Positions 6,511 to 13,665 of a stretch of DNA of 26,658 nucleotides are shown here, one piece after another. Numbering within the stretch: the first letter of the stretch is position 1; every line of letters begins with the position of its first letter. This DNA comes from an uncultured Oscillospiraceae bacterium. GTDB taxonomy: Bacteria > Bacillota > Clostridia > Oscillospirales > Oscillospiraceae. A program made the position numbers and the translations under genes. Below the pieces are notes generated by a model that saw nothing but the letters and a program-made list of their open reading frames with translations, was not told the origin of the DNA and did no database searches. The stretch spans positions 1 to 26,658 of the forward strand of contig CAKTOH010000020.1 of NCBI GenBank assembly GCA_934589705.1, written 5' to 3'.

Positions 6511-6570
6511 GAAAACAGTACACTTTTTGAGAGGCAAAACCTGCCCCTCAGATTTTGTGTACTGTTTTTT
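6511..6570. terminator. Large bidirectional terminator-like hairpin
   Basis: AACAGTACAC (6514-6523) pairs with GTGTACTGTT (6557-6566), with a second inner pairing of GAG-GG and CC-CTC blocks. T-runs flank it in both readings. It separates the decayed plus-strand cassette from the minus-strand transporter operons. Confidence 0.6.
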
Positions 6571-6648
6571 GGGTATAATTGGCCGTTTTTTCCTGGGCAT
6601 GTGCCAAAAAGAGGGGCTGCTTCGAACGATTTTGAAAAATCATTTTGA

Positions 6649-6693
6649 GACAGTCCCTTGCAAAAATCTTTGATTTTTGACTGAGGGATTGTC
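6649..6693. repeat. Imperfect foldback sequence in intergenic gap
   Basis: GACAGTCCCT (6649 on) pairs imperfectly with AGGGATTGTC ending at 6693, and an inner AAAAATC (6662-6668) pairs with GATTTTT (6672-6678). It may be one copy of a dispersed intergenic repeat. The rest of the 6413-6772 gap contains the two terminators above and no gene that I can support. Confidence 0.4.
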
Positions 6694-6772
6694 AAATTGC
6701 GTCAGCAAATGAGTACCATTGGAAAACGTACAATCCACCGGTTCCGAGGGCAATTTTCGCTGATTACGGCTT

Positions 6773-7627
6773 TTACAGCAGCATTCCCAGGGTTCCCGCC
6801 ACAATCAGCCCCAGACCCAGGCCGGAGCGGCGGGTAAGCTTTTCATGGAAGACCACATAGGAAAAGGCCACGGTTACCAGAATGCTCAGTTTGTCGATGG
6901 GCACCACCACGCTGGCCAGGCCGTCCTGCAATGCCCTGTAATAGCACAACCAGGAGCCGCCGGTGGCAAGACCCGACAGGCAGATGAAGCCCAGCTCCCT
7001 GCCGGAAATTTCCCGGATCTCACCGCCCTTGCCGGTGACGAAGACCATGCCCCAGGCCATGACCAGCACCACCCCGGTGCGGATGGCGGTACCCAGATTG
7101 GACTCCACCCCGGAAATGCCGATTTTCCCCAGAATGGAGGTCAGGCTGGCAAACACCGCGGAGCCGATGGCATAGGGCAGCCACTTGCCGCTTTTGCTTT
7201 TCTGCCCCTCCTTCTTCTCGATCATCAGGAAAGTGCCGGCGCCGATGAGCGCCACGCACACCGCCTTAATCGCCGTAATCGGCTCTCCCAGAAGCAGGAA
7301 AGCCAGCACAATGGTCAGGACGGTGCTGGATTTGTCAATGGGCACCACCTTGTTGATATTTCCCAGCTGGAGTGCCCGGAAATAGCACAGCCAGGAGGCT
7401 CCGGTGGCAAGGCCTGACAGCACCAGAAACAGCAATGTCTTTCCCGTCAGACTTCCCAGCTGGCTCTGGGAGCCCACGAGAAACACCATCCCCCAGGAAA
7501 AGGCCAGCACCACAACGGTGCGGATGGCGGTAGCCAGGGTGGAATCCGTTTTCCGGATGCCGCACTTGGCGAGAATGGATGTCAGTCCGGCAAGCAGTGC
7601 CGAGCCGAACGCGAAGAGAACCCACAT
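6773..7627 (-). CDS. DMT/EamA-family transporter
   Basis: The 284-residue membrane protein is built of two EamA repeats. A near-duplicate motif appears in each half: GSALLAGLTSILAKCGI near the start and GSAVFASLTSILGKIGI after the middle, each followed by a TAIRT segment and, later, by LSGLATG-SWLCY. About ten hydrophobic segments are visible. This is the drug/metabolite exporter layout; the substrate is unknown. ATG 7627 is chosen because GGGAGGG lies 8 bases upstream. The operon-like neighbours to the right are separated from it by a strong terminator (7703-7738), so it is probably a separate transcription unit. Confidence 0.9.
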   Translation of the reverse strand: MWVLFAFGSALLAGLTSILAKCGIRKTDSTLATAIRTVVVLAFSWGMVFLVGSQSQLGSLTGKTLLFLVLSGLATGASWLCYFRALQLGNINKVVPIDKSSTVLTIVLAFLLLGEPITAIKAVCVALIGAGTFLMIEKKEGQKSKSGKWLPYAIGSAVFASLTSILGKIGISGVESNLGTAIRTGVVLVMAWGMVFVTGKGGEIREISGRELGFICLSGLATGGSWLCYYRALQDGLASVVVPIDKLSILVTVAFSYVVFHEKLTRRSGLGLGLIVAGTLGMLL

Positions 7628-7702
7628 CTTTCTTTCCCTCCCGGAACCGACGTTTTCCTCTATTATAGTACATCTTGCTTCCTCCGGCAAGTGCCGCCGC
7701 GG

Positions 7703-7738
7703 AAAAAGGCCCTCCGGTGCTGGAAAGCACCGAAGGGC
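7703..7738 (-). terminator. Terminator of the amino acid ABC operon
   Basis: On the minus strand GCCCTTCGGTGCT, a short loop and AGCACCGGAGGGC form a stem of about 13 bp (with one mismatch) followed by TTTTT. It lies 23 bases after the cytidylate-kinase-like stop codon. Confidence 0.85.
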
Positions 7739-7760
7739 GAAAGAATAAGGAGGGCGAGAT

Positions 7761-8354
7761 TCAATCCAGAGAAAAGTGCTGTCTGACGATGCCGCACAGC
7801 AGCTTTGCCGCCTCCGGGATGGAAAACCGGGCGGAGTTGATCAGCACATGGCTGTAGTGATCCGGCTCGCAGCCGCCGTACTCCCGGTGGTACTGCTCCC
7901 GGCTTTTGTCCACCCGGTCAATCATTTTCCGGGCCATCTTGGGATCCATGGACAGCTGCCCGGTGCACACCCCCAGCCGGTACTCATAGGGGGCATAGAC
8001 CCGGATGTTGAACACATCCGTCCGATCCTTCAGCACCGCGTCGGCGCAGCGACCTACAATGATGCAGCTTTCCTTCTCGGCCAAGTCCCGGATAATGTTG
8101 GACTGGGTCTGAAACAGCTCGTCCTGGACGCTTAAATTGCCGGTACCCAGGGGGTACAGACTCCGGAAGAAGCTGGTGCTGTGGGAGTCCTCGGTGTCGC
8201 TGACCTCCCGGACGGGAAGCCCCAGCCGGGAGGCTGTGGCCTCCACAATATCCCGGTCGTAGAAGTTGATCCCCAGCTCCCGGCTCATGGCCTGGGCAAT
8301 GGGACGGCCGTTGCTGGCAAACTGCCGGGTCAGGGTGACGACAAAATGCTTCAT
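7761..8354 (-). CDS. Cytidylate-kinase-like protein (AAA/NTP kinase fold)
   Basis: The 197-residue protein resembles the cytidylate-kinase-like family (PF13189 type): a degenerate P-loop in TRQFASNGRPIAQ near the N-terminus, NFYDRDIV, CIIVGRCAD, a run of Arg in the lid region (RVYAPYEYR) and a C-terminal helix. True CMP kinases have a clear GxxGxGK(S/T), which is lacking here, so its substrate is unknown. Its ATG overlaps the stop of the upstream permease (ATGA), so it is translated with the amino acid importer. That coupling is unusual and suggests a regulatory or signalling role, which is inference. The operon terminator follows directly. Confidence 0.8.
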   Translation of the reverse strand: MKHFVVTLTRQFASNGRPIAQAMSRELGINFYDRDIVEATASRLGLPVREVSDTEDSHSTSFFRSLYPLGTGNLSVQDELFQTQSNIIRDLAEKESCIIVGRCADAVLKDRTDVFNIRVYAPYEYRLGVCTGQLSMDPKMARKMIDRVDKSREQYHREYGGCEPDHYSHVLINSARFSIPEAAKLLCGIVRQHFSLD

Positions 8355-9112
8355 AGGGCTGCCTCCTGTTTTTTCCGGGTGGTTCCCCGCCGCTGAATCC
8401 GCCTGACGGCGCAGGACAGGGCAAAGTTGATGACAAAATAAATCACAAAGGCCAGACCGAACAGGACGAACACGTCGCTGACCATCTGCCGTCCCACCCC
8501 GTTGAACATATTGGAGGTGGCCAGGATCTTCCGCACCCGGCTCATCAGCTCAATGCAGGCCAGATTCGCCAGATAGCTGGAATCCTTCACCGTGGAGATC
8601 ACCTGGCTCAGCAGGGTAGGCACCACCGCCCGATAGGCCTGGGGCAGGATAATATATCCCATGGTCTGCACCATGGAAAAGCCCTGGGTGTGGGCGGCCT
8701 CAAACTGACCCTTGGGGATGGCGTTCAGTCCGCCCCGGATGATTTCGGCAATGATGGAGGACTCAAAGAGCACCAGAGCCACCACCGCCCGGAAGAGGAT
8801 TTTCATTTCCACGCTGGTCAGCCCCCACATTTTCCGGGCGAAGAACTTGGGGCAGGGGCAGGCCACCAGGCAGATAAAAATCCACAGAAGCAGCGGGGTA
8901 TTTCGGAAAATCTCAATATATACGGTAGAAATCCACTGAAAAATCCGGCTTTTTCCCGTGCAGTAGTTCCGGCACAAAGCCAGCACGCTGCCGAGCAAAA
9001 TGCTGATGACCACGGCCAGCACGGACAGCACCAGGGTAAAGGCCACGCCCTTGCCGATGTAGCTCAGCACACCGGGGTAGCTCAAAATGGAAACGCTTGC
9101 CTGCCAGTTCAT
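8351..9112 (-). CDS. Polar amino acid ABC transporter permease (second subunit)
   Basis: The 253-residue integral membrane protein has the HisM/GlnP-type fold, with several hydrophobic segments and the EAA loop readable as IPKGQFEAAHTQGFSM, which contacts the ATPase. RNTPLLLW is another family signature. The start codon follows the stop of the first permease with no gap (TAA then ATG), and the end overlaps the kinase-like gene. With its paralogue at 9113-9826 it should form the heterodimeric membrane channel. The substrate is probably a polar amino acid; which one is not visible. Confidence 0.93.
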   Translation of the reverse strand: MNWQASVSILSYPGVLSYIGKGVAFTLVLSVLAVVISILLGSVLALCRNYCTGKSRIFQWISTVYIEIFRNTPLLLWIFICLVACPCPKFFARKMWGLTSVEMKILFRAVVALVLFESSIIAEIIRGGLNAIPKGQFEAAHTQGFSMVQTMGYIILPQAYRAVVPTLLSQVISTVKDSSYLANLACIELMSRVRKILATSNMFNGVGRQMVSDVFVLFGLAFVIYFVINFALSCAVRRIQRRGTTRKKQEAAL

Positions 9113-9826
9113 TTACGCCGCCTCCTTTGTCAGTTTGGTGCTCTGGGATTCCCGCCGCTTCAGGCTGGTCTCCCAGCGGGTGGCCAGATGGCTCAAGGGA
9201 TAGCAGATGCAGAAGAACATGGCGCCGCACAGAATGTAAGCCGGGGCGTAAGCGCCGCCGGTGGAGGCGCCGGTGACAAAGCTGTAGGTCAGGCTGATGA
9301 GATCCGCGCCGCCGACGATGTACAGGCAGCTGGTATTCTTGATCAGGTTCACCATCTGGTTGACCATAGGCGGCAGGATAATCTTGATGCTCTGGGGCAG
9401 GATGATCTGCCACATGGTGTCAAAATAGCCGAAGCCCTGACTTTCCGCCGCCTCAAACTGTCCTTTCGGGATGGAGGCAATGCCCGCCCGAACCACCTCG
9501 GACATATAAGCTCCGGTGTAAACGCCCAGTGCCGCAATGCCGGTGGCGATGATGTCCGTCTTCACTCCGGAGAAGGCCAGCACATAGTACAGAAAACACA
9601 TCTGCAAAACCACCGGCGTATTCTGAATGAACTCCACATACACCCGAGCCACTGCCCGCAGTCCCCGGTTCTGGGAGGATGCCATCAGGCCGAAAAGGAA
9701 TCCCAGGATCAGAGCCAGAATCAGAGCCACCGCCGCGGTGCGCAGGGTGTTGCCAAAGCCGGTGAGAAAAGTAGCCCGGTAAATCCACAGCTTCTGCCAG
9801 GCAGCGGGAGAAAAAAATTCATCCAT
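9113..9826 (-). CDS. Polar amino acid ABC transporter permease (first subunit)
   Basis: The 237-residue membrane protein is paralogous to its downstream neighbour. It shows FGNTLRTAAVALILAL at the first membrane segment, EFIQNTPVVLQ and the EAA loop IPKGQFEAAESQGFGY. ATG 9826 is chosen because AGGAGG lies 8 bases upstream (9835-9840); the open frame extends further upstream but that part is rich in unlikely composition and lacks a ribosome site. It is separated from the binding-protein gene by 142 bases that hold two hairpins. Confidence 0.93.
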   Translation of the reverse strand: MDEFFSPAAWQKLWIYRATFLTGFGNTLRTAAVALILALILGFLFGLMASSQNRGLRAVARVYVEFIQNTPVVLQMCFLYYVLAFSGVKTDIIATGIAALGVYTGAYMSEVVRAGIASIPKGQFEAAESQGFGYFDTMWQIILPQSIKIILPPMVNQMVNLIKNTSCLYIVGGADLISLTYSFVTGASTGGAYAPAYILCGAMFFCICYPLSHLATRWETSLKRRESQSTKLTKEAA

Positions 9827-9887
9827 GGGTAGAACCTCCTTTGGGTTTCGGAATGTCCGAAAAGCGGTATGTTCCAAGGGAACACTT

Positions 9888-9959
9888 GGAAAATTCCCTG
9901 AAAGTCCAGGAAATTTTCCAAATGCTTCCGCAATCGCGGGGTGGAAACCCACCCCGCGA
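9888..9959 (-). promoter_or_regulatory. Two intercistronic hairpins between binding protein and permeases
   Basis: One stem pairs TTGGAAAATT with AATTTTCCAA around a 16-base loop (about 9893-9921). A second, GC-rich stem pairs GCGGGGTGG with CCACCCCGC (about 9936-9958). Placed right after the binding-protein stop, such structures commonly limit read-through or protect the upstream message so that binding protein is made in excess. That function is inferred from position. Confidence 0.6.
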
Positions 9960-9968
9960 AATTGACGG

Positions 9969-10889
9969 TCAGCCCAGGTTGTAATCCGCAACCCAGCCCG
10001 CGATGGTGCCGTCAGCCAGCTTGGCGGTGACGAAGTCCTCGCAGTAGGTGCTGAAGCCGGAGCCCTTCTTGGTGGCAATGCCGTAGTCCTGGGGGGCAAA
10101 CTCATCGGCAATGTAGCTGCGGCCCTCGGTCTTGTAAACCGCCAGGATGGACTTATCCACGCAGAAGGCATCTACCTGACCGGCAGCCAGAGCGGTGGAA
10201 ATGCCGGGATAGTCGTCGAACTGCTGGAAGGAAATGCCCTCGGTCCAGGTAGCCGGATCAAAGGTCTCCTTGTCGAAGCCCGTGCCGTCGATGACACCGG
10301 CATCGATCATGGCGGAGGTCAGTGCCCGGGCGGAGGTGGAGCCGGAGGACACGCCAACCAGCTTGCCCTTCAGGTCAGCCAGAGACTGGATTCCGGAGGA
10401 ATCCTCCACCAGCACCGTTACATGGTCGGTGTAGTAGGGGGTGGTAAAGTCCCAGCTCTGCTTGCGCTCGTCGGTGATGGTGAAGGTTGCCAGAACGCAG
10501 TCGATGTCGCCGGAATCCAGAAGCTCGGTACGGGTAGCGGCGGTGACGGTGGTAAACTCCACATCCACGCCCAGCTGCTCGGCCAGAGCCTTGGCAATGT
10601 CGATTTCCATGCCGATGTACTCACCGGTAATGGGATCCTGATAGCCGAAGCCGATAACGGCGTTCTTTACGCCCACACGCAGGACACCCCGATCCACGAT
10701 GGCCTGGACATCCGCGTCCAGGGCGGCGGCGGTTTCCCCGGCGGTGGTTGCCGCGGGCGCTTCCGTGGCAGCCGCGGTGGCGGCAGGGGCAGAGGTGGCA
10801 GCGGGAGCGGAACTACCGCCGCAGCCGGTCAGACCCAGTACCAGAAGGCCGGCCAGAACACCGGATAATACTTTTGTCAGCTTTTTCAT
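9969..10889 (-). CDS. Amino acid ABC transporter substrate-binding lipoprotein
   Basis: The 306-residue protein has a lipoprotein signal with the lipobox LTGC (Cys23), an Ala/Thr-rich linker (about 27-60), and an SBP_bac_3 domain: GVLRVGVKNAV, GMEIDIAKALAEQLG, ELLDSGDIDC, LADLKGKLVGVSSGST and FSTYCEDFV. It would capture the amino acid outside the membrane and deliver it to the permease pair. It sits between the ATPase gene (upstream) and the permeases, with a GGAGG ribosome site and a small GC-rich stem (CTCCCC/GGGGAG) just upstream. Confidence 0.93.
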   Translation of the reverse strand: MKKLTKVLSGVLAGLLVLGLTGCGGSSAPAATSAPAATAAATEAPAATTAGETAAALDADVQAIVDRGVLRVGVKNAVIGFGYQDPITGEYIGMEIDIAKALAEQLGVDVEFTTVTAATRTELLDSGDIDCVLATFTITDERKQSWDFTTPYYTDHVTVLVEDSSGIQSLADLKGKLVGVSSGSTSARALTSAMIDAGVIDGTGFDKETFDPATWTEGISFQQFDDYPGISTALAAGQVDAFCVDKSILAVYKTEGRSYIADEFAPQDYGIATKKGSGFSTYCEDFVTAKLADGTIAGWVADYNLG

Positions 10890-10958
10890 ATTCGTTTCCT
10901 CCTTATTGGTTGTCTCCCCTGGTCAGGGGGAGCTATATCCAGGCCAACAGCCCAAATA

Positions 10959-11693
10959 TCAGTGTTTCAGAATTTTGCCCAGGAACTGCTTGACTCTGGA
11001 ATTCTGGGGATTTTCGAAGAAGTGCTCCGGCGTGCCCTCCTCGATGATCTGGCCGTCTGCCATGAACACCACCCGGTCGGCCACCTTCCGGGCAAAGCCC
11101 ATTTCGTGTGTCACCACCACCATGGTGATGTTCTCGGAGGCCAGCTTGATCATTACGTCCAGCACCTCCTGGATGGTTTCCGGATCCAGCGCGGAGGTAG
11201 GCTCATCGAAGAGGATAATCCGGGACTGACAGCACAGCGCCCGGGCAATGGCAATTCTCTGCTGCTGGCCGCCGGAGAGGGTAGTGGGATAGGCACCGGC
11301 CTTGTCCCGCAGACCTACCACGTCCAGATAGTGATAGGCCAGAGCCTCCGCCTCCTCCCGGGTCTTGTGATGGAGCTTCATAGGCGCAAGGGTCAGATTT
11401 TTCAGCACGGTCATATGGGGATAGAGGTTGAACTGCTGGAACACCATGCTCATGTTCTCCCGAACCATCTGCCTCTTGTTCCGATGGGTCAGCTCCTGTC
11501 CGGCAACGAACACCTTGCCGCTGGTAGGCTCCTCCAGGAAGTTCATGCAGCGCACGGTGGTGGACTTGCCGGAGCCGGAGGGGCCGATGATCACCAGCTT
11601 CTCTCCTTCTGCCACGGTCAGATCCACATCCTTCAGCACATGCAGATCGCCGAACATTTTATTCACTTTTTCCAGCCGAATCATGTCGCCCAT
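10959..11693 (-). CDS. Amino acid ABC transporter ATP-binding protein (GlnQ type)
   Basis: The 244-residue ATPase has Walker [10 protein letters not shown] (37-45), a Q-loop in [13 protein letters not shown], the signature LSGGQQQR (139-146), Walker B IILFDE (159-164) and a switch His in VVTHEMGFA. It is first in the operon and powers the importer with the downstream binding protein and permeases. ATG 11693 is preferred over ATG 11699 because AGGTGA (11701-11706 on the minus strand) lies 7 bases before it and only 1 base before the other. Confidence 0.95.
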   Translation of the reverse strand: MGDMIRLEKVNKMFGDLHVLKDVDLTVAEGEKLVIIGPSGSGKSTTVRCMNFLEEPTSGKVFVAGQELTHRNKRQMVRENMSMVFQQFNLYPHMTVLKNLTLAPMKLHHKTREEAEALAYHYLDVVGLRDKAGAYPTTLSGGQQQRIAIARALCCQSRIILFDEPTSALDPETIQEVLDVMIKLASENITMVVVTHEMGFARKVADRVVFMADGQIIEEGTPEHFFENPQNSRVKQFLGKILKH

Positions 11694-11708
11694 TGGCATC
11701 TCACCTCG

Positions 11709-11752
11709 AAAAAAAGGGCGCTTTGACTGCCTGCCGACAGTTCAAAGCGCCC
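11709..11752 (-). terminator. Terminator-like hairpin in the leader of the ABC operon
   Basis: On the minus strand GGGCGCTTTGA pairs perfectly with TCAAAGCGCCC (11 bp, plus an inner CTG/CAG) and is followed by seven T residues. It lies between the consensus promoter (11766-11795) and the ATPase ribosome site. It may attenuate the operon or give a stable 5' stem to its message. Confidence 0.7.
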
Positions 11753-11765
11753 TTGCTTTTGCCAT

Positions 11766-11795
11766 ATTATACCCGTCACCCGGTGAAATTGTCAA
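11766..11795 (-). promoter_or_regulatory. Consensus sigma-A promoter of the ABC operon
   Basis: On the minus strand TTGACA and TATAAT are separated by 18 bases. Both hexamers are perfect. Transcription would start near 11759, only about 7 bases before the hairpin listed above. Confidence 0.8.
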
Positions 11796-11893
11796 TACCG
11801 GGAATCTCCAAAATATCCCCCTCACGGACAAATGTCCTTTGTGCACAATCAACGAATTTGAATCGACCATTTGTGAGAATAGCCAAAGACCTA

Positions 11894-12290
11894 AGAAACC
11901 TCTGATTTAATCCGAGCTACCATCCGGCAGCAAAATATGATATAATAGAGCCATCAAACAAAGGCGGTGCCCAAAATGAAGCAAGATACCTTTACCGACA
12001 TTGAATACAGCTTCCGCAAGAAGAAAACCAAGCGGGAGAAATTCCTGGAAATCATGGACGAAATCATCCCCTGGGACGAGTGGGTTGGTGTCATTGAACC
12101 CTACTATCCCAAGGGAAAGCGTGGCCGTCCGCCCATGGGCATTGAAAAAATGCTGCGGATGTATCTGCTTCAGATCTGGTTCAACCTGTCCGATCCGGCA
12201 ACAGAGGATGCCATCTATGACAGCTATGCCATGCGGAAATTCACAGGCATTGACTTCATGACTGAGGCAGTGCCGGATGAAACAACTTTG
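11894..12290 (+). mobile_element. IS5-family element, left part only
   Basis: An inverted-repeat-like end (GAAACCTCTGATTTAATCC, starting about 11895) is followed by a TATAAT at 11941 and a transposase frame. The element breaks off inside the transposase near 12290 and no matching right half follows. The terminal sequence is similar to both ends of the MITE-like element at 15815-16032. Confidence 0.65.
11976..12290 (+). pseudogene. Truncated IS5-family transposase (N-terminal ~105 residues)
   Basis: The frame carries the N-terminal helix-turn-helix and dimer region of IS5 transposases: DIEYSFRKKKTKREKFLEI, IIPWDEWVGVI, KGKRGRPPMGIEKMLRMYLLQ and DAIYDSYAMRKFTGIDF. Family-like sequence ends at PDETTL, where homologues continue toward the first catalytic Asp region. 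The frame then runs on into unrelated sequence to a stop at 12434. The DDE catalytic core is absent, so the gene is dead. Confidence 0.8.
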
Positions 12291-12398
12291 GTCACCCCAA
12301 TGGTAAGAAGGTCCAGATCACGAATGGACAGCCCCAACTGGACACAGCGTAGGAGAAACAGGGGCGTGGTCATTTGCCGTTCAGTCGGGCGAAGTTTT

Positions 12399-12628
12399 TT
12401 AGACTCCACATCCGTCTGCACGTTCACCTGTTAAATCCGAACTTAAGGCAGCTTCAATTTCTTGCATGGCCAGAGTCTGACTGCCGTCTTTATAATGGTA
12501 GGTCAGGATTAGTTTATCGTCGCATCGATGATCCCCGGAATTCCATCTGGGATGATGACTTTCCCATATTTGTATTCTCCGATATACTTGCGATTTTTCA
12601 GAAAATTGCTGAGGACACCCGCAGAATT
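12399..12628 (-). pseudogene. Serine recombinase remnant with internal deletion
   Basis: On the minus strand one frame reads GVLSNFLKNRKYIGEYKYG followed by KVIIPDGIPGI, part of the recombinase domain of a large serine recombinase. Shifted by a frame, it continues with DDKLILTYHYKDGSQT and a LAMQEIEAALSSDLT segment, which matches the usual C-terminal end of such recombinases. The two parts abut near 12510, so the zinc ribbon and coiled coil were lost. No catalytic domain is present. It is unrelated in sequence to the intact recombinase at 1139-2656. Confidence 0.6.
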
Positions 12629-12631
12629 TTA

Positions 12632-12660
12632 TTGCACGACGCGCTCCGATGTGTTATAAT
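12632..12660 (+). promoter_or_regulatory. Promoter of the binding-protein/histidine-kinase pair
   Basis: TTGCAC (12632-12637) and a perfect TATAAT (12655-12660) are 17 bases apart. It lies beside the recombinase debris and leaves a leader of about 145 bases before the first gene, with a small ACTGCT/AGCAGT hairpin near its start. Confidence 0.65.
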
Positions 12661-12810
12661 TAATTGGTTAGACACTGCTAAGACCAGCAGTTTATGTTTC
12701 AAAACCGGTTGAGAGAAAGGTACGGGAAAAGACGGTCGGAGGCGTAAAATCCGGCGGAGGCGTACAGAATCGCAGGCCATTGAAAAGCAACAAAAGGCAG
12801 GAAATCAGAT

Positions 12811-13665
12811 ATGAGAAAAACGAAAGGGATCATCAGGAACAGACAGAAAATGAAAGGAAAAAGAGCAATTGCAGGCATTCTGCTTGCGGGAATTTTAGCT
12901 GTCACCCTGACAGGATGCAAAAGCACGGACAGCACGAAAGAAGAAACGGAAAATCCTGTTATTACCCTCGGCAGCGACAGCTATCCCCCATACAATTATC
13001 TGAATGAGGATGGGGTGCCGACGGGTATCGATGTAGAACTGGCTACGGAAGCATTCCAAAGAATGGGCTATCAGGTGGAGGTCGTCCAGATCAACTGGGA
13101 GAAGAAAAAAGAGCTGGTAGACAGCGGTGAGATCGACTGTATCATGGGCTGTTTTTCCATGGAAGGACGTCTTGACGATTACCGCTGGGCAGGGCCCTAC
13201 ATAGCAAGCCGTCAGGTGGTTGCCGTAAATGAGAACAGCAAAATCTATAAACTCAGTGACCTGGAGGGAAAGAACCTGGCTGTCCAGTCCACGACCAAGC
13301 CGGAAGGCATTTTCCTGAACCGGACGGATGAGAGGATCCCCAAATTGGGAAATCTCATCAGTCTTGGACACCGGGAGCTGATCTATACCTTTCTGGGAAA
13401 AGGATATGTCGATGCGGTTGCGGCGCACGAGGAATCGATTATCCAGTATATGAAGGATTATGACACAAGCTTCCGTGTTCTGGAAGAGCCGCTGATGATC
13501 ACCGGGATAGGTGTCGCTTTTGCGAAAGATGACGACCGGGGAATCTGTGAGCAGATGGATCAGGTGCTGGAAGAAATGCGTCAGGACGGCACATCCCTGA
13601 AAATCGTCGGAAAATACCTGGATGATCCGGAGAAGTATCTGGAGGTTGACGAGCTTGGATATTAA
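12811..13665 (+). CDS. Solute-binding lipoprotein paired with a histidine kinase
   Basis: The 284-residue protein has a lipoprotein signal with LTGC (Cys36) and an SBP_bac_3 fold: ITLGSDSYPPYNYLNEDG, GIDVELATEAFQRMG, ELVDSGEIDCIMG and LEGKNLAVQSTT. These are amino-acid-binding-protein features, but no permease or ATPase gene is near. The next gene, a hybrid histidine kinase, starts before this one stops. A role as the extracellular sensor feeding the kinase is therefore likelier than transport, which is inference. ATG 12811 has AGGA 8 bases upstream; ATG 12850 is a possible shorter start and also leaves a full signal peptide. Confidence 0.85.
   Translation: MRKTKGIIRNRQKMKGKRAIAGILLAGILAVTLTGCKSTDSTKEETENPVITLGSDSYPPYNYLNEDGVPTGIDVELATEAFQRMGYQVEVVQINWEKKKELVDSGEIDCIMGCFSMEGRLDDYRWAGPYIASRQVVAVNENSKIYKLSDLEGKNLAVQSTTKPEGIFLNRTDERIPKLGNLISLGHRELIYTFLGKGYVDAVAAHEESIIQYMKDYDTSFRVLEEPLMITGIGVAFAKDDDRGICEQMDQVLEEMRQDGTSLKIVGKYLDDPEKYLEVDELGY

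Noticed and set aside
8690..9832. Long plus-strand open frame (380 codons) across the permease genes
   Set aside because: It lies antisense to two clear permeases, has His/Gln/Gly-rich low-information sequence, and lacks a ribosome site; it is a by-product of GC-rich codon use.
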